From positions 265,000-328,999 of the forward strand of contig NZ_JIAI01000010.1 of assembly GCF_000620785.1 (NCBI RefSeq): a DNA stretch of 64,000 nt, given 5' to 3'. The position numbers and the translations under genes are program-made. Source of the stretch: Actinospineispora acaciae DSM 45401 (lineage in GTDB: Bacteria; Actinomycetota; Actinomycetes; Mycobacteriales; Pseudonocardiaceae). Of this stretch, positions 46,318 to 54,611 are shown one piece after another. Every line of letters starts with the position of its first letter. Within the stretch, counting starts at the first letter, position 1. The notes beneath the pieces were generated by a model that was not told where the DNA came from, searched no databases, and worked only from the letters and a program-made list of their open reading frames with translations.

Positions 46318-49300
46318 CTAGGCGCTCGGGCGGAGGTTCTTCGTCATCCGGACCGAGGTGCCGCTGGGGACCCGGTCGATGTTCACCGTGTCGGTCAGGG
46401 CGCGCATCATCGTGATGCCCCGGCCCCGGTGACCGGGGTCGGCCGCCGGGGTCTTCCAGGTGCCGGTGTCGGCGACGGTGACCTCCAGGCCGGATCCGTC
46501 GTCGGCGCTCGCGGTCAGGGTGACCCGGCCGGCGGCCTCGCCCCGGTATGCGTGCTCGATGCTGTTCGTGCAGGCCTCGCTGGCGGCGGTGACCACGTCG
46601 GCGGCGGTGTCCGGGGGCACCGAGGCGGCGGCCAGCCAGGCCCGCAGCCGGCGGCGGATGGGGGCCAGCTGGACGGCGTCGGCGGCCATGTCGACGTGCA
46701 GCGGCGGCGGGGGCTGCCGGTAGACCAGCACCGCGACGTCGTCGTCGTAGCCGCCGTCCGGGCGCAGCTCGGCCAGCAGCTGGTCGCTGACGTCGTCCGG
46801 GGTGGTCTCGGCGGCGCCGGCGAGCAGCGCGGCGGCGGCATCGATGCCGACGTCGATGGACACCCGGCGGCGTTCGACAAGGCCATCGGTGTAGAGCAGC
46901 AGGGTGGAGCCGGGCGGGAGCGCTTCGGTGGCCTCGGGGCGGGGGGCGCGGGCGCCGGTGGCCAGCGGGGCGGCCCTGGCGTCCTCCAGGAGGCGGCCGG
47001 CGGCGCCGGGGGTGGCCAGCAGCGCCGGCATGTGTCCCGCGCTGCTGTAGCGCAGCTCGCCCCGGGCCGGGTCGATGATCACGGCGCAGACGGTGGTGCA
47101 GCGGGCGCCGGGGATGCGGGCGGCCACCGCGTCCAGGTCGTCGAGCACCTCGCCGGGGCCGGCGCCGCGCAGCAGCAGCGCCCGGCACGAGCTGCGCAGC
47201 TGGCCCATCACGGCGGCCGCTTCCAGGCCCCGGCCGACGCAGTCGCCGACCACCACGGCGATCCGGTCGTCGGCCAGCGGCACCACGTCGTGCCAGTCGC
47301 CGCCGACCTCCAGCGGCTGCACGGCCGGCTCGTAGCGGACCGCGAACCCGGGCGGCAGGTCGGAGGGGCCGAGCATGGCGTGCTGCAGGGTCAGCGAGAC
47401 GGTACGGGCCTGCTCGTAGTTGCGCGCCCGCTGCAAGGCCAGGATCAGGTGGCTGGCCAGCAGCGCCACCAGCGCGCGCTCGTCGGCGGTGACCGGGCGC
47501 GGGCCGGGCAGCTCCAGCCAGATCGCCGCATCGCCGCTCGCGCTGATCGGCACCACCACGCCGTGGGCACCGGCTTCGGTGTCGGAGGGCGCGGGCACGG
47601 TGGTCACGGTCAGCGCGGTCTGGTGGCGGGCGCGCTCCAGGACCTCGCGGGTGCGCTCGTCCACGTCCGCCCACGCCATGCCGGCCGGAGCGACGGGCCT
47701 GCCGATGCTCGTCGTCCCGCTGATGCTCTTCTCGGTATAGACCTCGGGGTCGGCGCCGGACTCGGACCAGACGGCGGCCACCGCCCGCTGGGCGTCCAGC
47801 GCCGCGCGGCAGCCCTCCAGGCCGGCGGCGAGCACGTCGGCCACCCCGGTGGCGCCGCCCAGCGCGGTGGTCAGCCGGGCGGCGGCGTGCTCGCGGGCGG
47901 CCGAGGCGCGCTCGGCGGTGATGTCGCGGATGGTGCCGACGTACACCCGCCCGGCGCCGTCCTGCTCGGCCAGGGAGTTGATGCTGGCCGCCAGCCACGC
48001 GCGGGAGCCGTCCCGGCGCCGGATCGGCAGCGTGAACCGTCCGCCGCCGCCGCGCAGGCAGGCCCGCAGCGCCGCCTCGATCTCCGCGCGCCCGCGCGCG
48101 TCCTCGGGCAGCCAGGGGTGCGGCCACCGGTACGGCAGGCCCTCGGCGCCGTACCCGGTCAGCTCCAGGAACGCCGAGTTGACCTCCAGGATGCTGGCCT
48201 GGCCGTCCGCGATGAAGAACCCCTCCTGCAGGGACTCCACCAGCAGCCGGCGGAACTCCGCCTCCCTGGTGCGCAGCCGCGCCAGCTCCAGGTTGGCCCG
48301 CACCCTGGCGATCAGCTCCGGGCCGGAGAACGGCTTGTGCAGGTAGTCGTCGGCGCCGGCGTCCAGCCCGCGCACGGCGGCCTGCTCGCCGGCGCGCGCG
48401 GAGAGCACCACCACCGGGATCGACGCGGTGGCCGAGTCCGCGCGCAGCCGGCGCAGCATCCCGAACCCGTCCAGTCGCGGCATCATGACGTCGGCGAGCA
48501 CCAGGTCGGGCCGGTGCTGGTGCACCAGCCGCAGCCCGTCGAGGCCGTCCACGGCGGTCAGCACCCGCCAGTGCGGGGCCAGCAGCCGGCTCAGGTACTG
48601 CCGCAGGTCCGGGTTGTCCTCCACGACCAGCACCGTCGGCCCCGCCACCGGCCCGGTGACCTCGCCGGCCCCGTCGCTGGCCGGGGCGTCCCAGCCGAGC
48701 ACCTCCTCCAGGTACACCGGGGTGTGCCGCCTCGGCGGGGACGGGGTGACCGGCGCGGCCGCCGGCGCCGAGGGGGCCGGGGTCAGCGGCAGCCGGACGG
48801 TGAAGGTGCTGCCGACGCCCTCGGTGGAGCGGACGGCCACGCCGCCGTCCAGGATCTCGGCCAGCTCGTGCACCAGCGCCAGCCCGATCCCGGCGCCCTC
48901 GCGCGAGCGGCCGCCCTGGCCGTGCACCCGGTGGAAGCGCTCGAAGACGTGCGGCAGCTCGTCGGCCGGGATGCCGGTGCCGGTGTCCGCGATGGCCAGC
49001 TCGGCGTGCCCGTCCACCGCGCGCAGGGTGACCGAGATCCGCCCGTCCAGGGTGTACTTCACCGCGTTGGACAGCAGGTTGAGCAGCACCTTCTCCCACA
49101 TGGTGATGTCCACCGCGACCGGCGCCGGCAGCCTTGGGCAGTCCACCCGCAGCTCCAGGCCGCAGCGGTAGACGGCCGGCGCGAACGACTCGACGACCTC
49201 GCGGGTCAGCGCGGACAGGTCCACCACGACCAGCTCGGGGCGCAGCCGGCCGGCCTCGATGCGGGCGAAGTCGAGCAGGTCGTCGACCATCCGCCGCAGC

Positions 49301-49785
49301 CGCCCGGCGTTGCGCCGCACCACCTGGACGCGCTCGCGCTGCTCGGCGGGCAGCGGGCGGTCGGTGTCGGCGAGGCTGTCCTCGGCCAGCGCGGTGATCA
49401 GGGTCAGCGGGGTGCGGAACTCGTGGCTGACGTTGGCGAAGAACTCGCTCTTGGCGGCGTCCAGCTCGGCGAGCTGTTCGGCGCGCGCCCGCTGCTGCTG
49501 GTAGCCGCGGGTGCGGTCGAGGAACCCTCGGGTGGCGATGTCCAGCGCGGCCAGCGTCTGCAGCAGGAACCGCAGCGCGACGTCCTGGGTCGGGTCGGAG
49601 TGGTCGGTGAGCTCGGCGAGCACCCGGAAGTGGCTCTCCGTCACGTCCAGGATGCTCAGTCCGTCGGTCAGCGCCTTCCGGCCGAGCTCGTGGCCCGCCA
49701 CCAGGCTGGCCTCGTCGCCGATGGCCAGGTGCCGGCGCAGCGCGGCGCCGTAGGCGAGCCGGAACTCGTCGACCGAGGGCGTCAT
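46318..49785 (-). CDS. RsbU_N-histidine kinase-receiver-PAS-GAF-PP2C-RsbW fusion protein
   Basis: A 1155-residue soluble signalling protein. Residues 1-100 are all-helical and resemble the RsbT-binding N-terminus of RsbU. Then come HisKA (His121 in SHEFRTPLT), HATPase (NLLSNAVKYT, GAGIGLAL; about 225-335), a receiver (Asp432, Lys484), PAS (about 515-625), GAF (about 640-790), a SpoIIE/PP2C phosphatase (about 800-1023; GGDWHD, GDCVGRG, YTDGLVE, GGYDDDVA) and an RsbW-type kinase (about 1030-1150; EACTNSIEHAY, Asn1074). The ATG overlaps the upstream stop (ATGA). It could both phosphorylate and dephosphorylate STAS antagonists. Confidence 0.93.
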   Translation of the reverse strand: MTPSVDEFRLAYGAALRRHLAIGDEASLVAGHELGRKALTDGLSILDVTESHFRVLAELTDHSDPTQDVALRFLLQTLAALDIATRGFLDRTRGYQQQRARAEQLAELDAAKSEFFANVSHEFRTPLTLITALAEDSLADTDRPLPAEQRERVQVVRRNAGRLRRMVDDLLDFARIEAGRLRPELVVVDLSALTREVVESFAPAVYRCGLELRVDCPRLPAPVAVDITMWEKVLLNLLSNAVKYTLDGRISVTLRAVDGHAELAIADTGTGIPADELPHVFERFHRVHGQGGRSREGAGIGLALVHELAEILDGGVAVRSTEGVGSTFTVRLPLTPAPSAPAAAPVTPSPPRRHTPVYLEEVLGWDAPASDGAGEVTGPVAGPTVLVVEDNPDLRQYLSRLLAPHWRVLTAVDGLDGLRLVHQHRPDLVLADVMMPRLDGFGMLRRLRADSATASIPVVVLSARAGEQAAVRGLDAGADDYLHKPFSGPELIARVRANLELARLRTREAEFRRLLVESLQEGFFIADGQASILEVNSAFLELTGYGAEGLPYRWPHPWLPEDARGRAEIEAALRACLRGGGGRFTLPIRRRDGSRAWLAASINSLAEQDGAGRVYVGTIRDITAERASAAREHAAARLTTALGGATGVADVLAAGLEGCRAALDAQRAVAAVWSESGADPEVYTEKSISGTTSIGRPVAPAGMAWADVDERTREVLERARHQTALTVTTVPAPSDTEAGAHGVVVPISASGDAAIWLELPGPRPVTADERALVALLASHLILALQRARNYEQARTVSLTLQHAMLGPSDLPPGFAVRYEPAVQPLEVGGDWHDVVPLADDRIAVVVGDCVGRGLEAAAVMGQLRSSCRALLLRGAGPGEVLDDLDAVAARIPGARCTTVCAVIIDPARGELRYSSAGHMPALLATPGAAGRLLEDARAAPLATGARAPRPEATEALPPGSTLLLYTDGLVERRRVSIDVGIDAAAALLAGAAETTPDDVSDQLLAELRPDGGYDDDVAVLVYRQPPPPLHVDMAADAVQLAPIRRRLRAWLAAASVPPDTAADVVTAASEACTNSIEHAYRGEAAGRVTLTASADDGSGLEVTVADTGTWKTPAADPGHRGRGITMMRALTDTVNIDRVPSGTSVRMTKNLRPSA

Positions 49786-50552
49786 GGCGGCGTGCCCCGG
49801 TGCCGGGCGGCGAGCACCAGCGCGTCGTCGGTGCCCTTGTTGTACCTGGCCAGGATGTCCTCGGCGATCTTGCCGGCGGACTGCGCCAGCGGCGGGTCGT
49901 CGGCGAACGCGTCGGTCAGCCCGTCGCTGGCCATGACCAGCAGGTCGCCGGGGCGCATGGTCAGCGTCTGGGCGCGCAGCTGCGAGGGCAGCCGGTAGCC
50001 GACCACCCCGCCGTGCAACAGCGCCGCCGCCCTGCTCACCGGCCCGCCCGGCACCGCCCGCACCAGGCTGGCGCGCACGTTGCCGACCCCGAGCCAGGTC
50101 AACGCGCTGCGCGGCCCGTCCAGCGAACGAGCTTCGGAACCCAGCGACCCGTTGACCGAACGAGCCTCGGAACCCAGCGACCCGTTGCCGCCGCGAGCCT
50201 CGGCGGCCACCGACCGGGCGTCCGCGCCCACCGGAGCGCCGGCGGCCCGCAGGTCCGTGCCGTACGTGATCAACGCCAGCGACATCGCGGCCCCCCGGCT
50301 CTGGGTGAGCGCATCGTGGCAGCGTTGCATGAGCGCGTCCAACGGCTGGCCCGGGCGCTCGGAGAGCACGGCCACGGCACGGTGCGCGGCCTCCGCGGCC
50401 CGCTCGCCGTGCCCGAGGCCGTCGATGACCCCGACCAGCGCCGCACCGCCCGCGTCGACCACGACCCAATGGTCGCCGGATACGTCCTCCCCGGCTACCG
50501 GCTGGCCCGCCACCGCCCACTCGATGGGCCCCAGGCGCCCCTCGTCACGCAC
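49782..50552 (-). CDS. RsbX-like PP2C-type phosphatase
   Basis: A 256-residue SpoIIE/PP2C-family protein with VIDGLGHGERA and MASDGLTDAF as metal-binding segments. In stressosome systems RsbX resets the complex by dephosphorylating RsbR and RsbS. A 33-bp in-frame tandem duplication (50124-50189) inserts NGSLGSEARS-type peptide repeats between core strands. It overlaps rsbT by 8 nt and the following fusion gene by 4 nt. Confidence 0.88.
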   Translation of the reverse strand: MRDEGRLGPIEWAVAGQPVAGEDVSGDHWVVVDAGGAALVGVIDGLGHGERAAEAAHRAVAVLSERPGQPLDALMQRCHDALTQSRGAAMSLALITYGTDLRAAGAPVGADARSVAAEARGGNGSLGSEARSVNGSLGSEARSLDGPRSALTWLGVGNVRASLVRAVPGGPVSRAAALLHGGVVGYRLPSQLRAQTLTMRPGDLLVMASDGLTDAFADDPPLAQSAGKIAEDILARYNKGTDDALVLAARHRGTPP

Positions 50553-50955
50553 TGTTCGGCACCCATTTCCACATCGTGACGAGTGTCCCCCGCCCCGGCT
50601 CCGAACGAACCTCCAGCCCGTCCATCAACCGGCGCGCCCCCGGCAGCCCCAGCCCCAGCCCGGAGCTGGTGGAGAAGCCGTCCTCCATGGCCCGCGTGAC
50701 GTCCTCGATGCCGGGCCCCTCGTCGGCGGCCTCCACCACCAGCGCGTCGCGGCCCCTGCGGTTGTCCACGTTGAGCCGCACCTCGCCGTGACCGGCGTAG
50801 CTGGTGATGTTGCGGGCCACCTCGGAGATCGCGGTCGCGATCATGGTGACGTCGGTGAGCGAGAACCCGAGCTCGACGGCCATGGCATGACCGGCCTGAC
50901 GAGCTGTGACTATGTCGTCCGGGCCGTCCACCGCAACGACCATGCCATCGGTCAC
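50545..50955 (-). CDS. rsbT: Serine/threonine kinase RsbT
   Basis: A 136-residue GHKL-fold kinase (TAISEVARNITSYAG N-box, VEAADEGPGI, GLGLGLPGARRLMD). In Bacillus it phosphorylates RsbS/RsbR and, once released, activates the phosphatase RsbU. It lies 1 nt downstream of rsbS. Confidence 0.94.
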   Translation of the reverse strand: MTDGMVVAVDGPDDIVTARQAGHAMAVELGFSLTDVTMIATAISEVARNITSYAGHGEVRLNVDNRRGRDALVVEAADEGPGIEDVTRAMEDGFSTSSGLGLGLPGARRLMDGLEVRSEPGRGTLVTMWKWVPNSA

Positions 50956-50956
50956 G

Positions 50957-51346
50957 TCAGCGGCTGCCGTCTGTCGTGCCCTGGCGGCGCCGCAGCTCGG
51001 CCTGACGGTCCAGGAAAGCCAGGCCGTCCTCGAGGTCCAGGGATGTGTGGATGTCGTCGAAGGCCAGCCCGAGCTGGACCATGGTGAACGCGACCTCGGG
51101 TTGCAGGCCGACGATCACGGTGTCCGCACCGCGCAGCCGGGTCATGTGCGCGATGGTCTGCAGCGAGCGGGCGGCGTAGGAGTCCATCACGTCGATCGCG
51201 GTGACGTCGACGATGATGCCCTGCGCGCGGTACCGGCTCACCCGCTCCATCAGGTCGTCCTGGAGCTGCTGGGCGTCGGCGTCGGACATCGCCGCCTGAA
51301 CGGTTGCGATCAGGTACGTGCCCTGCTTGAGGATGGGGACCAACAT
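50957..51346 (-). CDS. rsbS: Stressosome STAS protein RsbS
   Basis: A 129-residue single STAS domain (VPILKQGTYLIATVQAAMSD, GIIVDVTAIDVMDSYAARSL) with the phosphorylatable serine in MDSYAARS. It forms the stressosome core with RsbR and holds RsbT. It lies 20 nt after rsbR. Confidence 0.94.
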   Translation of the reverse strand: MLVPILKQGTYLIATVQAAMSDADAQQLQDDLMERVSRYRAQGIIVDVTAIDVMDSYAARSLQTIAHMTRLRGADTVIVGLQPEVAFTMVQLGLAFDDIHTSLDLEDGLAFLDRQAELRRRQGTTDGSR

Positions 51347-51366
51347 GGCGGGAGGCGCCCCACCCG

Positions 51367-52275
51367 TCAGCGCGAGTCGCGGAGGCGTTCGCTGGTGCGG
51401 CTCACCTCGTAGCCGAGCAACCGCTCGGCCTCCTCGATGCCGCCCTGCAGGTCCCCGACCGCGTTCATCTTGGACAGTTCCAGACCGATGGTGACGAGGG
51501 TCAGCGCGATCTCGGAGGACAGCCCCGTGATGATCACGCTGGCGCCCATCAGCCCGGACGCGTCGACGGTCTGCACCAGGTGGTTGGCCACCGTGGAGTC
51601 GATGGTCGGCACGCCGGTGAAGTCGATGACCACGACCTTGGCCCGGTTCGCCCTGATGGCCAGCAGTAACTGTTCGGTCAGCTGCCGCGCGCGCTGGTCG
51701 TCCAGCACGCCGATGATCGGCAGGATGAGCAGCTGCTCGCGCACCTGCAGCACCGGCGTGGACAGCTCGCGGATGGCCTCCTGCTGCTGCCGGATGATCC
51801 GCTCGCGCTCCTGCACGAAGCTGACGGCCACGGTGTTCGCGATCCGGTTCGCGGCCGGTTCGTAGGCGTCGAGCACCCGGTTGAGCAGGTCGAAGTTGGA
51901 CTGGTACTTCTCGAACAGGGAGCGGGAGAGCACGTCGCGCAGCAGCAGCACGATGCCGACGACCTCGTCGGTCTCGACGCCACGAGGGATGATCCGCTCG
52001 GAGAGGTTGCGGGCGTAGGCCTGCAGGGCCTCCACGCTGCCGGTCTGCAGCACCTCGACGTAGTTGTCGTAGACCGAGGTGGCCTCGGAGAAGATCTCCT
52101 CCGGGGTCATCGCGGTCAACAGCCGGGCGTCGGTGATCCGTCGGGCCCACTCCTCGCGCAGCACCGTGCGGTTCTGCCGGAGGTGCTCAACCAGCTGCGG
52201 GAGCAGGGCCTCGCTGGATATCGCCGGCTCGGCCGCAAGCACCGACGCGTCCGGAACCGACGGTACCTCCGACAT
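51367..52275 (-). CDS. rsbR: Stressosome protein RsbR
   Basis: A 302-residue stressosome sensor. A variable N-terminal all-helical domain (LLPQLVEHLRQNRTVLREEW, DEVVGIVLLLRDVL) is joined to a C-terminal STAS domain (STPVLQVREQLLILPIIGVL, VVVIDFTGVPTIDSTVANHL) with phosphorylatable residues in PTIDST. The ATG has AAGGTGG upstream. Its sequence includes a rare TTA leucine codon (plus-strand TAA at 51667). Confidence 0.93.
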   Translation of the reverse strand: MSEVPSVPDASVLAAEPAISSEALLPQLVEHLRQNRTVLREEWARRITDARLLTAMTPEEIFSEATSVYDNYVEVLQTGSVEALQAYARNLSERIIPRGVETDEVVGIVLLLRDVLSRSLFEKYQSNFDLLNRVLDAYEPAANRIANTVAVSFVQERERIIRQQQEAIRELSTPVLQVREQLLILPIIGVLDDQRARQLTEQLLLAIRANRAKVVVIDFTGVPTIDSTVANHLVQTVDASGLMGASVIITGLSSEIALTLVTIGLELSKMNAVGDLQGGIEEAERLLGYEVSRTSERLRDSR

Positions 52276-52426
52276 CACACCACCACCTTCTATGAACCGG
52301 ATGGCGGCCGTTCGACCCGCCGAGTTCACCCGGAGGGTCATGACGGCCGCCACAATCCCGCACGAGGGTAACCGCCGAAGCCTCGCGGCAAACCAGCGAC
52401 CACATGGGTGTTCGTCACGTCCGGTC

Positions 52427-53080
52427 TCAGCATGGCAGCCCACCCCAGAACTGCAGCTCGTAGGCCTGCAGCAGCCGGGCGGCCCTGGCGACCGCCGCTG
52501 CCGGAACGCCGGCGGCGAGCCCGGCGTCGATCACCTCCAGGCTGATGCGCTCCAGCTCGTCGGTCGGGCCGGCGAAGTGGGCGAGGAACGCGCGGTCCGC
52601 CTCGCCGAGCCCGTAGTGCTCGCCGAGCGCGGCGTGCAGCCGCCGGCAGCAGTCCCCCCAGGCCTCCAGGTTGACCAGGAACGCGCCGGCGACCTCGGCC
52701 GGGGAGCCGTCCCTGGCCAGCCGGGCAACATAGGACGGGTACGCCTGGCACCCGGGTTGCGGCTCGTACCTCGCGCGCGCGTCCGCATCCAGCCCCACGG
52801 CGGTGGCGAACGAGTCCAGCGCGGCCAGCGCGACCCGCTCGCCGGCGGCCATCCCGGTGAGGTAGCCGTGCGCCGGCTCGTCGCCGAACCGCTGCGCGCA
52901 CGCGGTGAACGAGCGCTCGTCGCTGGGGATCACCGCGAGCTGCTCGCCGGCGAACGCCCGCAGCGCCGACACGGGTAACCGACCGGCCTCCGCCTCGGCG
53001 AGCCACCGGTTGTCCCGGATCTTCGCCTCGACGTCCCGAAGGTCCTCGCGCACGCCCGCGCACAGCGTCGCCGCGTCCAT
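52427..53080 (-). CDS. TenA/PqqC-like protein
   Basis: A 217-residue heme-oxygenase-fold helical protein (AEAEAGRLPVSALRAFAGEQ, YPSYVARLARDGSPAEVAGA, FLVNLEAWGDCCRRLHAALG). Relatives include thiaminase TenA and uncharacterised TenA-like proteins. A thiamine role is not supported by context, as no thi gene or TPP riboswitch is seen. It precedes the stressosome operon by 151 nt on the same strand. AAGGGGGG lies 5 nt before the ATG. Confidence 0.82.
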   Translation of the reverse strand: MDAATLCAGVREDLRDVEAKIRDNRWLAEAEAGRLPVSALRAFAGEQLAVIPSDERSFTACAQRFGDEPAHGYLTGMAAGERVALAALDSFATAVGLDADARARYEPQPGCQAYPSYVARLARDGSPAEVAGAFLVNLEAWGDCCRRLHAALGEHYGLGEADRAFLAHFAGPTDELERISLEVIDAGLAAGVPAAAVARAARLLQAYELQFWGGLPC

Positions 53081-53208
53081 CGCCACCCCCCTTGGTCGGT
53101 CCCCGGGCACCACCCTGGCATGGCCGGGACCGGTGTGGCGAGGGGCAGCTCCAGTTACCGCGTGATCGGTTCGGCGAACGGGCGCGGACGGGGCGTCACC
53201 GAATTTGT

Positions 53209-53238
53209 TTGACCCGACAACAATCCTGCGGCTATTCT
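53209..53238 (+). promoter_or_regulatory. Promoter-like TTGACC / TATTCT
   Basis: TTGACC (53209-53214) and TATTCT (53233-53238) are 18 bp apart, a near-consensus housekeeping promoter. The predicted start is near 53245. No plus-strand protein gene follows before the terminator. Confidence 0.6.
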
Positions 53239-53244
53239 CGATCA

Positions 53245-53483
53245 GGGCCCGGGCGGTGTGTTGCTGATCACTCGCAACCTGCCGGCCGGGTCGAGGGGGC
53301 CGTACCGCGCCGGGCGTGTGGGTACGCCCTGGGCAGGGGGAACCACCGCGACAACCTCACCTTGATTCGGCCGGCCCGAGGGCTCAACGCTTCCGAGCAC
53401 CCAGCCGGCCTGCCTGGCCGGGTAGCCGCCTGGTCGACGACCGTTACCCGCAAACGGCGTGACTGCGGCTACCCGGCCCTTTT
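53245..53483 (+). ncRNA. Candidate structured non-coding RNA
   Basis: About 240 nt lie between a promoter-like element and an intrinsic terminator. Stems visible inside are TTGC/GCAA (53261-53277), GGGCGT/ACGCCC (53312-53329) and a long GGCCGGC...GCCGGCC arm (53369-53410) with an inner GGGCTC/GAGCACCC helix. A GGGGGAACCA...TTGATTCGGCC stretch (53336-53371) recalls part of the ydaO cyclic-di-AMP riboswitch, but the GTCAGCTAACC element is not found. I do not recognise it as 6S, SRP, RNase P or tmRNA. Confidence 0.45.
53416..53483 (+). terminator. Intrinsic terminator of the candidate RNA
   Basis: GGCCGGGTAGCCGC pairs perfectly with GCGGCTACCCGGCC and is followed by CTTTT. Two small stems lie in the 35-nt loop. 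The T-run is only on the plus strand, so it ends plus-strand transcription and does not serve the flanking minus-strand genes. Confidence 0.75.
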
Positions 53484-53512
53484 CGTGCCCGCGCCGCCAC
53501 CGACGCCGACGG

Positions 53513-53968
53513 TCAGGCCGGCGCGGGCGCGAGCTGGCCGGTGCCGACGAACCCGACGATGTCGCTGAGCCCGACGGCCCGCCCGACCGCGCCCCAGTTC
53601 CCCTCCGCGACCTCGTTGATCAACACCCAGGCCACCGGCTCCCGGTACAGCCGCTCACCGTCGGGCTCCGCACCCGCCAGCACCCGGGTCACCCGGTCGA
53701 TCATGTCCGCGCGCTTGGCGTCGTCCAGCGACCCGGCCGGCACGCTGACCCGCACCACGTAGCGCGGCGGCTCGCCGGCGCCGGCCTCCTCCCCGCCGAC
53801 GTACCAGCCCTCCGGCTCGGTCACCACCAGCCAGGAGATCGCCCGCGCGGCCGGGGTGTCCGGCGCGCCCTCGGCCTTCATCACCTCGGCCACCAGCTCG
53901 CGCTTCGCCGCCCGTCCGCGCTCGGAGTCCAGCGCGCCCTTCGGGGCGAACAGCTCGACAAAAGGCAT
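53513..53968 (-). CDS. Tautomerase-superfamily protein
   Basis: A 151-residue double-length tautomerase. Starting at the ATG before PFVELFAPKG puts the catalytic proline at position 2, free after Met removal, as in 4-oxalocrotonate tautomerase relatives. The family's C-terminal half has VAWVLINEVAEGNWGAVGRA. The substrate is unknown. AAAGGA lies 9 nt upstream. It is divergent from the HxlR regulator and likely controlled by it. Confidence 0.88.
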   Translation of the reverse strand: MPFVELFAPKGALDSERGRAAKRELVAEVMKAEGAPDTPAARAISWLVVTEPEGWYVGGEEAGAGEPPRYVVRVSVPAGSLDDAKRADMIDRVTRVLAGAEPDGERLYREPVAWVLINEVAEGNWGAVGRAVGLSDIVGFVGTGQLAPAPA

Positions 53969-54054
53969 CGCAGTTAGTCCTTTCATTGAACCCATCCGAC
54001 GTACGAAGACGCTAGCGGGGGTCAGTTCAGTGAGTCAACCCATAGGATGACCTC

Positions 54055-54576
54055 GTGCAACGAACCAGCTTCGCCCAGATGCACTGCTCGATCGCGCAGA
54101 CCCTGGAGATCGTCGGAGAGTGGTGGACGCCGCTGATCCTGCGCGACGTCCACCTCGGACTGCACCGCTTCGACGACATCGCCGAGGACCTCGGGATCTC
54201 CCGCAACCTGCTCACCCGCCGGCTCGCCTACCTGGTCGAGCACGACATCCTGGAGCGACGGCCCTACCAGACCCGCCCGGTCCGCCACGAGTACCACCTG
54301 ACCGAGGCCGGCCGGGACCTGGCGCCCGCCCTGCTGGTCCTGATGGCCTGGGGCGACCGGCACGCGACCCCGCCGGGCGGCCCGCCGCTGCGCGTGGTGC
54401 ACCGCGCCTGCGGCCACCGCTTCACCCCCGAGGTGACCTGCTCGTCCTGCGGTGAGCCGGTCACCGGCCGGGACATCGAGGCGCAACCGGGCCCCGGCGC
54501 GGCCGCCGCCCCCGGCACCCGGGTGCTGGCCCGCTTGACACCCGGCCCACCTGCCGTATATAAACCAAGTAGTTAA
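54055..54576 (+). CDS. HxlR-family transcriptional regulator
   Basis: A 173-residue winged-helix regulator (CSIAQTLEIVGEWWTPLILR, FDDIAEDLGISRNLLTRRLA, YHLTEAGRDLAPAL) with an extra C-terminal cysteine cluster (CGHRFTPEVTCSSCG) that may bind zinc. TAGGAT ends 6 nt before the GTG, suggesting a leaderless mRNA. It heads a run of five same-strand genes, and its stop codon lies inside the ArsR-type operator. Confidence 0.92.
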   Translation: MQRTSFAQMHCSIAQTLEIVGEWWTPLILRDVHLGLHRFDDIAEDLGISRNLLTRRLAYLVEHDILERRPYQTRPVRHEYHLTEAGRDLAPALLVLMAWGDRHATPPGGPPLRVVHRACGHRFTPEVTCSSCGEPVTGRDIEAQPGPGAAAAPGTRVLARLTPGPPAVYKPSS

Positions 54577-54590
54577 TAAACTACTCGGTT
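54563..54590. promoter_or_regulatory. Operator before DUF899-ArsR operon
   Basis: AGTAGTT-AATA-AACTACT is a perfect inverted repeat extended by AACC/GGTT on the outside (28 bp). It sits in an AT-rich promoter stretch (GTATATAAA upstream), as expected for the operator of the ArsR repressor encoded two genes downstream. Confidence 0.7.
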
Positions 54591-54611
54591 AAACACGGAA
54601 GGAGCACGACG

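Larger units (their letters stand above)
53081..53512. other. Gene-free stretch holding a candidate RNA gene
   Basis: No convincing protein gene occupies these 432 nt. A promoter, several nested stems and an intrinsic terminator all face the plus strand (separate entries). Confidence 0.6.

Noticed and set aside
46429..49998. 1189-codon plus-strand frame
   Set aside because: It is antisense to the partner-switching fusion protein, whose domains are unmistakable.
53081..53260. TPP riboswitch upstream of the TenA-like gene
   Set aside because: The CTGAGA and ACCTGATC/GGATAATGCC elements are absent on the minus strand.
53092..53568. Plus-strand frame over the candidate RNA
   Set aside because: Composition-driven translation, no homology, and the internal terminator would cut it short.
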